Source: Lachnospiraceae bacterium (GTDB taxonomy: Bacteria > Bacillota > Clostridia > Lachnospirales > Lachnospiraceae). Taken from it: a stretch of 64,000 nucleotides of DNA. The notes under the pieces are model-generated. The model was given only the letters and a program-made list of their open reading frames with translations, had not been told where the DNA came from and ran no database searches. The translations under genes and the position numbers were made by a program. Shown piece by piece: positions 7,806 to 15,602 of this stretch. The first letter of the stretch is position 1. Each line of letters opens with the position of its first letter. The DNA lies in contig JAFLTE010000012.1 in the NCBI GenBank assembly GCA_022510565.1, positions 17,017 to 81,016 on the forward strand, in the 5' to 3' direction.

Positions 7806-8705
7806 ATGTTTTTTACAAGACTTGGAAGCGGTATCCTTCTGGTGGCGCTTGCCCTTGTATTTATTATAATCGGCGGACCGGTGCTTGCCGCCGCATTATG
7901 TCTTATTTCCTTGGCAGCCTACCGCGAACTGGGCAAGGCAGTCGGATTTATTACGGAAGATAAGACAAAACGCGGGTTGGAATTTACGGGCATGATACTG
8001 ACGGTACTCTATTATGTGTGGATTTATGTATTGCTTTCAGACCCGTGGCGTTACGATCCGACATCATCCGGGCTGATGATTCCGATGTATATGATACTTT
8101 ACAGGTATCAGGCACTTGCCATCGGCATTGTTATTGCCTTTATCGTATATTTATTTACATATGTATTTCGATTTCCGACTTATCACGGGAGAGAAGTAAT
8201 GGCGGCATGCTTTTCTTTTCTGTACGCGCCTGTCATGTTGTCTACTCTCTATCTAATCAGAGAGGGCTTCGGAGCCGGGAAGTATCTGATCTGGTTCGTT
8301 TTCCTATGTTCATGGGGAAGCGATACATGTGCCTATGCGGTGGGTGTTCTGATCGGGAAACATAAGATGACGCCGAAGTTAAGTCCGAAGAAATCTGTGG
8401 AGGGCGCTATTGGTGGTATATTAGGGACAGCGCTTTTGTCTGCTCTGTATACTTATCTGATTGGACAATATTCAGTCTCTGCGCAGTATAGCGGTTGGGG
8501 AATCAACGTGACAGCAGCAGCGGCACTCGGTGCAGTGGGTGCATTGGTGTCTATGGTGGGCGATTTGGCGGCATCCGCCATTAAGAGAGATTATGGAATC
8601 AAAGATTACGGGAAGCTGATTCCGGGACACGGTGGCATTATGGATCGGTTTGACAGCGTGATTATCGCAGCGCCGCTGATTTTTATCGGTTTATCTTTGA
8701 TATAA
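7806..8705 (+). CDS. cdsA: Phosphatidate cytidylyltransferase
   Basis: The 299-residue polytopic membrane protein makes CDP-diacylglycerol from phosphatidate and CTP, the branch point for phospholipids. It has about eight hydrophobic segments and the CdsA signature near the C-terminus: SPKKSVEGAIGG (about 195-206), then GDLAASAIKRDYGIKD and GKLIPGHGGIMDRFDS (about 258-290). It is translationally coupled to uppS and sits 10 bases before dxr, in the common uppS-cdsA-dxr-rseP order. Confidence 0.95.
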   Translation: MFFTRLGSGILLVALALVFIIIGGPVLAAALCLISLAAYRELGKAVGFITEDKTKRGLEFTGMILTVLYYVWIYVLLSDPWRYDPTSSGLMIPMYMILYRYQALAIGIVIAFIVYLFTYVFRFPTYHGREVMAACFSFLYAPVMLSTLYLIREGFGAGKYLIWFVFLCSWGSDTCAYAVGVLIGKHKMTPKLSPKKSVEGAIGGILGTALLSALYTYLIGQYSVSAQYSGWGINVTAAAALGAVGALVSMVGDLAASAIKRDYGIKDYGKLIPGHGGIMDRFDSVIIAAPLIFIGLSLI

Positions 8706-8715
8706 GGGGTAACAT

Positions 8716-9864
8716 ATGAGAAAGATAGCAATACTGGGTTCTACCGGTTCTATCGGAACACAGACATTAGATATCGTGAGAAAAGAATCCGACCTTCAGG
8801 TTACAGCCATGGCTGCGGGCTACAATGTGGAGCTGATGGAGCAGCAGGTCAGGGAGTTTCGTCCTGAGTTGGTGGCAATGTGGACTGAGGAGGCCGCAAA
8901 GGATTTGCGCGGACGACTTAAGGATTTGCCTGTACGGGTAACTTATGGCATGGATGGTCTGTTGGAAGTGGCAATTCATAAGGAGGCCGAAGTATTGGTT
9001 ACGGCAATTGTGGGAATGATTGGTATCAGGCCCACAATTGCAGCGATTGAGCACGGTAAGGATATTGCTCTTGCCAATAAAGAGACTCTTGTGACGGCGG
9101 GACACATTATCATGCCCCTGGCGGCGAGAAAAGGTGTGTCGATTCTGCCTGTGGACAGTGAGCATAGTGCTATTTTCCAGTCCATGCACGGCGAGAACCG
9201 TGCTCGCGTGGAAAAGATTCTGTTGACGGCATCGGGAGGTCCCTTCCGCGGAAAGAAGAGAGAGGAGCTTATGTCTATGACAGTGGAGGATGCATTAAAT
9301 CATCCCAACTGGTCTATGGGCAAGAAAGTTACCATTGATTCCGCATCTCTTGTAAATAAGGGACTGGAAATGATGGAGGCGAAATGGCTGTTTGACGTGG
9401 AACTGGAGCAAATACAGGTGGTAGTGCATCCGCAGAGCATCATTCACTCGGCGGTACAGTATGTGGACGGCGGTATTATGGCACAGCTCGGGGTACCCGA
9501 TATGAAGCTTCCCATCCAGTACGCACTTTTCTATCCTGACAGGCGACCTATGGATACGCAGAGAGTTGACTTGTTTAAACTCAAGCAGCTCACATTCGAG
9601 GAACCGGACACGGATACATTCAGAGGACTTGAATTGGCCTATCAGGCGGCAAGACGGGGCGGAACACTCCCTACGGTATTTAATGCAGCCAATGAGATGG
9701 CGGTGGCACTATTTTTACAGAGAAAAATTACTTTCTTACAGATATCGGAGCTGATTGAGAGCTCTATGGAAAACCATCAGGTGACGGATGAGCCTTCGGT
9801 GGAGAAGATCCTGGAGACGGAAACGGAAACTTATGACTATATAAAACGGAAGTTTGGAGAGTAG
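8716..9864 (+). CDS. dxr: 1-deoxy-D-xylulose-5-phosphate reductoisomerase
   Basis: The 382-residue enzyme converts DXP to MEP using NADPH, the second step of the MEP isoprenoid pathway. The N-terminal NADPH motif GSTGSIGTQTL (about 7-17), ANKETLVTAG, PVDSEHSAIFQ (about 145-155, metal and substrate) and NHPNWSMGKKVTIDSASLVN are all present. The pathway is continued by ispG at 15.6 kb. The coding end overlaps the possible upstream TTG of rseP, indicating translational coupling. Confidence 0.97.
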   Translation: MRKIAILGSTGSIGTQTLDIVRKESDLQVTAMAAGYNVELMEQQVREFRPELVAMWTEEAAKDLRGRLKDLPVRVTYGMDGLLEVAIHKEAEVLVTAIVGMIGIRPTIAAIEHGKDIALANKETLVTAGHIIMPLAARKGVSILPVDSEHSAIFQSMHGENRARVEKILLTASGGPFRGKKREELMSMTVEDALNHPNWSMGKKVTIDSASLVNKGLEMMEAKWLFDVELEQIQVVVHPQSIIHSAVQYVDGGIMAQLGVPDMKLPIQYALFYPDRRPMDTQRVDLFKLKQLTFEEPDTDTFRGLELAYQAARRGGTLPTVFNAANEMAVALFLQRKITFLQISELIESSMENHQVTDEPSVEKILETETETYDYIKRKFGE

Positions 9865-9868
9865 AGCA

Positions 9869-10948
9869 TTGTTAAGAACGATTATCTTATTTCTGATTAT
9901 TTTCGGTGTCGTGGTGATTTCCCACGAGTTCGGGCATTTTATCATAGGAAGACGCAACGGTATCCGGGTGATCGAATTTGCAGTCGGTATGGGTCCGACA
10001 TTGTTTTCTTTTGAAAAAGGCGGGGTAAAATATTCGTTAAAACTTCTGCCCATAGGCGGTGCTTGTATGTTCGACGGAGAGGACGGTATGGCGGCGCAGG
10101 AAAAAGAGGCGGAAGTAATAAGGGATGATACTGAAGGAATGGCGTTTACGGAAGCGGCTGTGTGGAAACGAATTGCCACTGTCTTTGCCGGTCCCTTCTT
10201 TAACTTTATACTTGCTTTTGTGGTTGCGATTATCCTGACTGCATTTTCCGGAGCGGATTTGCCGGTGGTCGGACAGATTGCCGAGGGTTCCGCGGCAGAG
10301 GAGGCGGGGCTTATGTCGGGAGATGTGATTACACAGATTAATCACGAGACAATCCATTTTTACCGTGAAGTCATGGTGATTTCCGCCATGAACAAGGGTG
10401 AGACTCTGGAAATTCATTATACCCGCGACGGACAAAAAGGAGTTGCCAGTGTGACACCGCGTTATGATGAGGATGACGGGCGTTATTATATCGGTATTGT
10501 GGGAGCGGGAGAGTATCTGGAGTGTAATCCGCTGCAGGTATTTCAGTACGGTCTCTATGAGGTGGAATATTACGCCAAGACGACATATAAGAGCCTTGGG
10601 ATGTTAATTCGCGGCCAGGTGTCGAGGGATGATGTGTCAGGGCCCGTCGGCATTGCACAGTTTGTAGGAGAGAGCTATGACCAGGCAGAGGAGAATTACG
10701 GCACATCCTCAGCAATTTTGACAATGCTTGAGATTGTAGTGCTTTTGTCTGTCAATCTGGGGATTTTGAATTTATTACCTCTTCCGGCGCTGGACGGTGG
10801 AAGGTTGCTCTTCATGTTTGTGGAAGTAGTGCGCGGCAAGCCGGTTTCTCCTGAAAAAGAGGGATTGGTCCACTTTGCGGGATTGGTCGTGTTCATGGTT
10901 TTGATGGTGTTTATCATGTACAATGATATTATGAAGATTGTGCAGTAA
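9869..10948 (+). CDS. rseP: RIP metalloprotease RseP (site-2 protease)
   Basis: The intramembrane zinc protease carries HEFGH in its first membrane helix (about 19-23 from the TTG at 9869), a PDZ domain (about 115-190; GSAAEEAGLMSGDVI) and the second active-site motif NLLPLPALDGG near residue 300. There is no ATG near the family start. The TTG at 9869 gives the normal short N-terminus and has GGAGAG seven bases upstream; the TTG at 9854 is an alternative. Predicted to cleave anti-sigma factors or signal peptide remnants in the membrane. Last gene of the block before the accessory insertion. Confidence 0.93.
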   Translation: MLRTIILFLIIFGVVVISHEFGHFIIGRRNGIRVIEFAVGMGPTLFSFEKGGVKYSLKLLPIGGACMFDGEDGMAAQEKEAEVIRDDTEGMAFTEAAVWKRIATVFAGPFFNFILAFVVAIILTAFSGADLPVVGQIAEGSAAEEAGLMSGDVITQINHETIHFYREVMVISAMNKGETLEIHYTRDGQKGVASVTPRYDEDDGRYYIGIVGAGEYLECNPLQVFQYGLYEVEYYAKTTYKSLGMLIRGQVSRDDVSGPVGIAQFVGESYDQAEENYGTSSAILTMLEIVVLLSVNLGILNLLPLPALDGGRLLFMFVEVVRGKPVSPEKEGLVHFAGLVVFMVLMVFIMYNDIMKIVQ

Positions 10949-10956
10949 TTTTTGTG

Positions 10957-10985
10957 TTGCTTAGTCAATTTATATACTGTATACT
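10957..10985 (+). promoter_or_regulatory. Promoter of the PP2C/kinase pair
   Basis: TTGCTT (10957-10962), a 17-base spacer and TATACT (10980-10985). Initiation near 10992 places a strong hairpin (GGGGTTC-ATTCT-GAACCCC, near 10997-11015) at the very 5' end, and a second one (GCGGG-ATT-CCCGC) near 11032, in a 90-base leader. Confidence 0.7.
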
Positions 10986-11083
10986 AATCCTATCGGGGTT
11001 CATTCTGAACCCCAGAGTATATGGTTCTTGCGGGATTCCCGCGATGTTCCGAGAGATGTTTAATAGTGACAAAGGAGGGAAAA

Positions 11084-11887
11084 GTGAAGTATTTGACAAG
11101 TGTATATTGGGAGCGTGGCAGAGAGGCGGACACTAATCAGGATTCGCTTGTTTTGCTGCAGGTGTTGACTGCGAGAGGAAGAGTACTTATGGCGGCAGTC
11201 TGCGACGGCATGGGTGGGCTGGCACAGGGAGAGTGGGCGAGCGGCTACGTGACGCAGAGGCTTCAGGAATGGTTCTACGAGTCACTGCTTCGCTCCGTTC
11301 GGAAAAAGAAGCCATACTGGGTTATCAGGCGTTCTCTTGACAGGCTTGTATACCATATGCAGGAGCAAATTACACTCTATGGTGAGCGGGAGGGGATTCG
11401 TCTTGGTACAACCATGACGGTGCTTGTATTGTGGGAAAAGACTTATCTTATCTGGCATCTGGGGGACACTAGGGCATATCATTTTCAGACGGCAGGAAGA
11501 TCAGGTCTTTTTGGTGGAATGAAGAGCGGCAGAGGGATGTGTCAGACTCATACGGCAGGCAAAAACGGAAAAGGTATGTCAGGGGCGGTCTGTCTGACAA
11601 AAGACCATATAAAAGGTAGAAATCAACTGACTAAGTGCGTGGGAAGCTTCGGTTATGAGAGACCTGACTTTCAGTTAGGCGTAGTGCAAGCGGGGCAGGG
11701 AATACTTTTGTGCTCTGACGGATTCAGGCATTATGTGGAGGAATCAGAGTTTGCGGATGTACTTGATCCGGAGCAGATTAGGGAGGAGCAGCAGATTGCC
11801 CGTAGGCTACATGAAATCGGGGATGTCTGCATGAAAAGAGGCGAGAAGGATAATATGTCGGCGGTGTATGTGAAGGTGGAGAGGTGA
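11084..11887 (+). CDS. PP2C-family Ser/Thr protein phosphatase
   Basis: The 267-residue phosphatase is expected to reverse phosphorylation by the kinase gene that follows. PP2C motifs in order: ADTNQDS (about 13-19), AAVCDGMGGLAQGEWAS (metal Asp, about 39-55), GTTMTVLVL, WHLGDTRAY (about 125-133), LLCSDGF and EKDNMSAV near the end. The GTG at 11084 is chosen because AAAGGAGGGAAA precedes it; upstream in-frame codons do not look coding. A Gly/Lys-rich insertion at about 137-180 replaces the usual compact loop. No membrane segment. Confidence 0.85.
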   Translation: MKYLTSVYWERGREADTNQDSLVLLQVLTARGRVLMAAVCDGMGGLAQGEWASGYVTQRLQEWFYESLLRSVRKKKPYWVIRRSLDRLVYHMQEQITLYGEREGIRLGTTMTVLVLWEKTYLIWHLGDTRAYHFQTAGRSGLFGGMKSGRGMCQTHTAGKNGKGMSGAVCLTKDHIKGRNQLTKCVGSFGYERPDFQLGVVQAGQGILLCSDGFRHYVEESEFADVLDPEQIREEQQIARRLHEIGDVCMKRGEKDNMSAVYVKVER

Positions 11888-11923
11888 TATTTGTGTAATC
11901 TATGTAAGAAAGGAGAATAAGAA

Positions 11924-12835
11924 ATGGAAAACGCAGAGCATATCGGAAAATACGTGGTTATCAGAGCACTCGGACAAGGCGGGGAAGGATGCGTGTGTCT
12001 GGCGCGGGATGAGGACTTACAGCGTCTTGTGGCAATCAAGAAGATGAATCGGACAGAGCAGGATGGCGAGGAGGAAAAGCGGCTCATGAAGGAGGCGGAT
12101 TTCTTACAGCAACTCAGGCATCCTATGCTGCCGGTTGTCTATGATCTTCTGTGGGAAGATGCATGGTATCTGGTGATGGAGTATATTCAAGGTACGAACT
12201 TGCATGACTATATTGAGCGGAATGGAGCTGTGCAGGAGGAGCAGGCATGTGTATGGGCTGAGCAGTTGTTGGATATTTTATTATATTTGCACACGAGAAA
12301 AACACCTGTTATTTATAGAGATATGAAGCCGAATAACATTATGGTTTGTCCGGACGGACGTTTAAAGCTGGTGGACTTCGGCGCAGCTTACAGGCGAAGT
12401 TTCGGAGGTGAGCCGGAGCGTGGTATGGCGGCAACACCGGGCTTCTCAGCACCGGAACAGCTCGGATATCGAGGAATGTCGGAACATGGAGAACGGATGA
12501 AAACAAGGGAAATGCAACATGAAAGGCAGAGGCCGTACGCGGACGAGAGAAGTGATATCTATGCCTTTGGCAAGGTGATGTACTATATCGTCACGGGGGC
12601 AGACCCTGCCAAACATCCCTATGCGTCGCTGCCCATACGCGATTATCAGCCGTTGTTGTCGGACAGGCTGGAACGTCTTATTCGTAAATGCATTAGGGAC
12701 AATCCAAGGGAACGCTATCAGGTTGTGTCGGAAATAAGAAGGGATTTGGACAAATGTAAAAGAGGGAGGCATCGGTTACGCCGCAAGTCTTTTATCAGGG
12801 TGATTGAGAAGCAGGTGTGGCTGACGGAGGGGTGA
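11924..12835 (+). CDS. Soluble Ser/Thr protein kinase (Hanks type)
   Basis: A 303-residue kinase with glycine loop ALGQGGEGCVCLA (about 12-24), VAIKK lysine (about 36), catalytic loop VIYRDMKPNN (Tyr in place of His of HRD), DFG in LVDFGAA, and SAPEQLG. Unlike PrkC it has no membrane helix and no PASTA repeats; the chain ends about 30 residues after the kinase fold in a basic tail. It follows PP2C by 36 bases with a strong AAAGGAG site. Together they form a cytoplasmic phosphorylation switch of unknown target. The YRD form is known in kinases of Clostridia. Confidence 0.87.
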   Translation: MENAEHIGKYVVIRALGQGGEGCVCLARDEDLQRLVAIKKMNRTEQDGEEEKRLMKEADFLQQLRHPMLPVVYDLLWEDAWYLVMEYIQGTNLHDYIERNGAVQEEQACVWAEQLLDILLYLHTRKTPVIYRDMKPNNIMVCPDGRLKLVDFGAAYRRSFGGEPERGMAATPGFSAPEQLGYRGMSEHGERMKTREMQHERQRPYADERSDIYAFGKVMYYIVTGADPAKHPYASLPIRDYQPLLSDRLERLIRKCIRDNPRERYQVVSEIRRDLDKCKRGRHRLRRKSFIRVIEKQVWLTEG

Positions 12836-12842
12836 GGACTAT

Positions 12843-13079
12843 ATGTATGAAAAACCAGACATAATCATGAATCCCGATTACATAGGTGTAAATCCCAATG
12901 AACAGGGTATAAGCATAGAACTTATAAAGAGATATGCTGACAATGTAATGCTTGGAATTAAATTGGACATGGCTGGAGAATATCTATATGTGTTTACCAT
13001 GCACGATATACAAGAATCTAAAATTTTAAGAAGATTGCATAGTGGAAGAATCAAAGTATTTTCCGTTGACAATCAATAG
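12843..13079 (+). CDS. Small protein, possible PBECR-type nuclease-fold fragment
   Basis: The 78-residue product begins seven bases after the kinase stop with GTGAGGAC as a plausible ribosome binding site. Segments NPDYIGVNPNEQG, YADNVMLGIKLD and MHDIQESKILRRLHSGRIK recall the C-terminal half of PBECR-type (Barnase-EndoU-ColicinE5-RelE-like) domains found in phage polyvalent proteins. This is pattern memory, not a search. If correct, it is an N-terminally shortened copy and may be inactive, or a stand-alone RNase-like protein. Function otherwise unknown. Confidence 0.45.
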   Translation: MYEKPDIIMNPDYIGVNPNEQGISIELIKRYADNVMLGIKLDMAGEYLYVFTMHDIQESKILRRLHSGRIKVFSVDNQ

Positions 13080-13085
13080 TATATT

Positions 13086-13247
13086 ATGGATAAGAAAAAA
13101 TATGATAATAGTAAGCATAATTATTTTGAGGTCGGAAATGGTTCCCGACACACTCTGAAAAGAGTACCTGAGATGATGGATACACCGCCCATCCAAAATA
13201 ATTATGCTTTTATTATTATGAAAAAAGAAGCGAGTACGCCGCTTTAG
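13086..13247 (+). CDS. Hypothetical 53-aa protein, possibly vestigial
   Basis: Six bases after the preceding stop, an ATG opens 53 codons (MDKKKYDNSKHNYFEVGNGS...). There is no clear ribosome binding site, and the 3' end runs into the arm of a terminator-like hairpin. Composition is AT-rich like its neighbours. It could be a small partner of the upstream ORF or a decayed fragment; I recognise no family. Confidence 0.35.
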   Translation: MDKKKYDNSKHNYFEVGNGSRHTLKRVPEMMDTPPIQNNYAFIIMKKEASTPL

Positions 13248-13283
13248 TCCCAAGGACTGTACGGTTGAAAACCGCTTCTTTTT
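13223..13283 (+). terminator. Branched terminator-like structure
   Basis: An outer stem AAGAAGCG / CGCTTCTT (13225-13232 with 13273-13280) followed by TTTTT encloses an inner hairpin AGTCC-CAA-GGACT and an alternative CGGTT-GAA-AACCG arm that competes with the outer stem. It separates the kinase-side transcript from the methyltransferase gene, whose start lies 18 bases beyond. Confidence 0.6.
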
Positions 13284-13300
13284 ACGTTAGAATATATTTC

Positions 13301-14074
13301 ATGGACAATAAATTATTTAACAGTAAAAGAATAGCAAGCGGGTATGCTAATGACAGACCTTGGCTTCATAAGTCTGTTATCGAACAGATAAAAGCGGATT
13401 TTGCCGATAAAATACCTTTTCAAAACGGCCTTGATGTAGGCTGTGGGGCAGGTTTGTCCACTAAGGCGCTAAAGCTGATTTGCAATAAAGTCACAGGCAC
13501 GGATATATCGGAGGAAATGGTTCATATATGCAAGACACAGTATGATGCTCCTGAATTTACTTTTTATGCTGCCAAAGCTGAGGAAACTGAAACAGCGCAA
13601 ATTCCCTACGACATTGTAACTGCGGCAGGAGTAGTCGATTGGGTAGATAGGGACAGATTTCTGGCAAATATGAAGCAGGTCATGTCCCCGAATGCACCGC
13701 TCATCATATATGATTTCTGGATATCGGACAAGATGTTAGGAAATAGCACATATACTGACTGGTATCAAAATCAATATTTAGCTAAGTTCCCCAAACCTCC
13801 CAGAAATGAGACTGTATGGGAGCAAAAGGATATACAGCCAGACTTTTTTCTCATCAAGCAGACAATGTGTGAAATGAAGTATGAATTTGACATGGACTCC
13901 TTTATACGGTTTATGATGACACAAACGAACATAAATTCAAAAATCGAGAGTGGCAATATGACGGAGGAAGAGGTACATGGATGGATGCGGCAAACGTTGA
14001 TTCCCATATTTCAAGGACAGAGACAGACTCTGATTTTTGACGGATATATTCGGATTTATGTACGGGGAACGTGA
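13301..14074 (+). CDS. Class I SAM-dependent methyltransferase
   Basis: A 257-residue protein with the SAM motif I LDVGCGAGLSTKAL (about 45-58), an acidic end of strand 2 (VTGTDIS), and AAGVVDWVDRDRF after strand 4, as in the UbiE/COQ5-like superfamily. Substrate cannot be told. The ATG at 13301 is preferred over the upstream TTG at 13265, which lies inside a terminator arm. There is no good Shine-Dalgarno, so expression may be weak. Lower GC than the core genes suggests acquisition. Confidence 0.75.
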   Translation: MDNKLFNSKRIASGYANDRPWLHKSVIEQIKADFADKIPFQNGLDVGCGAGLSTKALKLICNKVTGTDISEEMVHICKTQYDAPEFTFYAAKAEETETAQIPYDIVTAAGVVDWVDRDRFLANMKQVMSPNAPLIIYDFWISDKMLGNSTYTDWYQNQYLAKFPKPPRNETVWEQKDIQPDFFLIKQTMCEMKYEFDMDSFIRFMMTQTNINSKIESGNMTEEEVHGWMRQTLIPIFQGQRQTLIFDGYIRIYVRGT

Positions 14075-14108
14075 AATTCACAGAGAACAACATTTGCAGA
14101 GGAAAATT

Positions 14109-14555
14109 ATGAAAAAAAGAATTGTTGATGAGGAAATCATTCTGGTTCCGTATTATCCAAATTATGAAGTGGCAATGGAATGGTATCAGGATTTAGAATT
14201 ATGTAAACAGGTTGATAACATTGATTCTGTATATTCACCGGACAGATTGAAAAGCATGTACGATTATTTATCTGCTCACGGAGATTGTTATTATATTGAA
14301 TATAAAAATGGTTTGGTTGGAGATGTTTCACTAACAGACAATAGAGTGAGTATTGTTATTTGTAAGGAGTATCAAAATCGGCATATTGGCAGGCGATGTA
14401 TAAAAAATATAATTGAATTGGCTAAGGAAAAGGGCTTAGCTCAGGTAAAAGCCGAGATATATTCTTTTAACAAGCAAAGTCAACATATGTTCCTATCGGT
14501 TGGCTTTGAGCATTTTGAAAACGACTGGTATGTTTTCAATATAAACGAGATATAG
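14109..14555 (+). CDS. GNAT-family N-acetyltransferase
   Basis: The 148-residue product shows a GNAT layout: N-terminal strands (IILVPYYPNYEVAMEWYQD), central beta strands (GDVSLTDNRVSIVI), the acetyl-CoA loop in the form NRHIGRRCIKNII (about 93-105, replacing the Q/RxxGxG/A motif), and SFNKQSQHMFLSVGFEHFE near the C-terminus. The ATG at 14109 has GCAGAGGAAAATT upstream; the open frame continues back to 14037 within the methyltransferase gene. Likely acetylates a small molecule or a protein N-terminus. Low GC. Confidence 0.75.
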   Translation: MKKRIVDEEIILVPYYPNYEVAMEWYQDLELCKQVDNIDSVYSPDRLKSMYDYLSAHGDCYYIEYKNGLVGDVSLTDNRVSIVICKEYQNRHIGRRCIKNIIELAKEKGLAQVKAEIYSFNKQSQHMFLSVGFEHFENDWYVFNINEI

Positions 14556-14599
14556 ATTCAGCTTAAAAGTTTGTTAAAAAATAGAGAGGACTGGCTATT

Positions 14600-15328
14600 A
14601 TGAATCAGTTGCTTTGCTCCACAGGCGCAATCATAACACGCAAAAACAACAGAAATCATCATTTGTTGGCTGATATTGCTCCAAAGATTCATTGTGATGG
14701 TTTTGAGTTTATGATGTACCAATCCTGGTATGACACATGGGAACAAATTGCAAGTGACCTGGCAGGAATGTCTTTATCATTTCCGGTATTTCATGTGGAG
14801 AAATGCGTGGGGCAGGGATTAAGTCGTAACGAGGAAGGCGATAATGAGCAGGCGCAAAAACTTTTTGAGATTAACTGCATTATGGCACAGAGAATCGGTG
14901 CGCAAAAGCTGGTGATGCACTTGTGGGACGGAATACCTTCAGACAGCAATATCGAAAATAATATAGAGCAGTATGCTTATCTTAACGAGATTGCTCAAAA
15001 CTACGGATTGCTTTTAACAATAGAGAATGTTGTATGCAACCAAGAAAATCCGTTGTTACATTTTGAAGAATTAAAACAAAAATATCCGGATATTGCATTT
15101 ACATTCGATGTGAAATTTGCACAGTTCCATGACCAACTCGATTTGGCACTTAGTGATGGATACAGATGGTTATGGGCTGGGGCTGTCCGCCATCTGCACA
15201 TCAGCGACTATGCCGGTGGCTACAAAGAATGGGACAGGCTTAAAAGCCTTCATCCCGGCGAGGGAAGAATTAACTATGATAAGCTGAACGGCAGTCTGGA
15301 TTATCTGCGGGGATTGACGGAGGCATAG
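14600..15328 (+). CDS. TIM-barrel sugar phosphate isomerase/epimerase-like protein, probably C-terminally truncated
   Basis: A 242-residue xylose-isomerase-like TIM barrel with LVMHLWDG, LLTIENVVCNQENPLLHFE (metal Glu), IAFTFDVKFAQFHDQ (metal Asp/His) and LHISDYAG, ending GEGRINYDKL...GLTEA. Family members normally continue for one more strand (of the type GYxGxxTLE), which supplies the last metal-site Glu. Here a TAG stops the chain before it. The same frame then enters a methyltransferase remnant, so a deletion has probably removed the end. Activity is doubtful. Confidence 0.7.
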   Translation: MNQLLCSTGAIITRKNNRNHHLLADIAPKIHCDGFEFMMYQSWYDTWEQIASDLAGMSLSFPVFHVEKCVGQGLSRNEEGDNEQAQKLFEINCIMAQRIGAQKLVMHLWDGIPSDSNIENNIEQYAYLNEIAQNYGLLLTIENVVCNQENPLLHFEELKQKYPDIAFTFDVKFAQFHDQLDLALSDGYRWLWAGAVRHLHISDYAGGYKEWDRLKSLHPGEGRINYDKLNGSLDYLRGLTEA

Positions 15329-15334
15329 AGCGAA

Positions 15335-15477
15335 ATGATTTTCCAAATAATAGCGATTGTTATTTTACTGGCATTTTATAGCTGTTATTTATAAAGGAGA
15401 AATTTCTGCTTTCTGTATTTGGAGAAGAATACCTGGATTATAGGAAAAAGGTTTGCAGATATATCGGCAGGAGATAA
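15335..15477 (+). pseudogene. Remnant of an isoprenylcysteine methyltransferase (ICMT)-like gene
   Basis: One frame reads MIFQIIAIVILLAFYSCYL and stops at 15392. The sequence resumes two bases further on in another frame (from about 15391) as IKEKFLLSVFGEEYLDYRKK and VCRYIGRR, stop at 15475-15477. Joined by restoring one base in a T run near 15390, this equals the last membrane helix and conserved EEKFL..FG.EY..Y...V tail of ICMT/phospholipid methyltransferase-like proteins. The upstream three quarters of the gene are missing. Confidence 0.6.
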
Positions 15478-15528
15478 GTATTATGGAATTAGTGATATAA
15501 TCAGGCAATTTTAGTTAGTAGAATGGCA

Positions 15529-15557
15529 TGGACTGGAATTTATGCGAGGTGTATAAT
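15529..15557 (+). promoter_or_regulatory. Promoter of ispG-polC
   Basis: TGGACT (15529-15534), a 17-base spacer and a consensus TATAAT (15552-15557), 45 bases before the ispG start. It would restore expression of the core genes cut off from rseP by the accessory block. The stretch from 15478 to 15528 holds no other recognisable element. Confidence 0.65.
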
Positions 15558-15602
15558 AATGGGAAATAAATTGATTCAAGGCTTAGAAAGCGAGGAGCAA
15601 TC

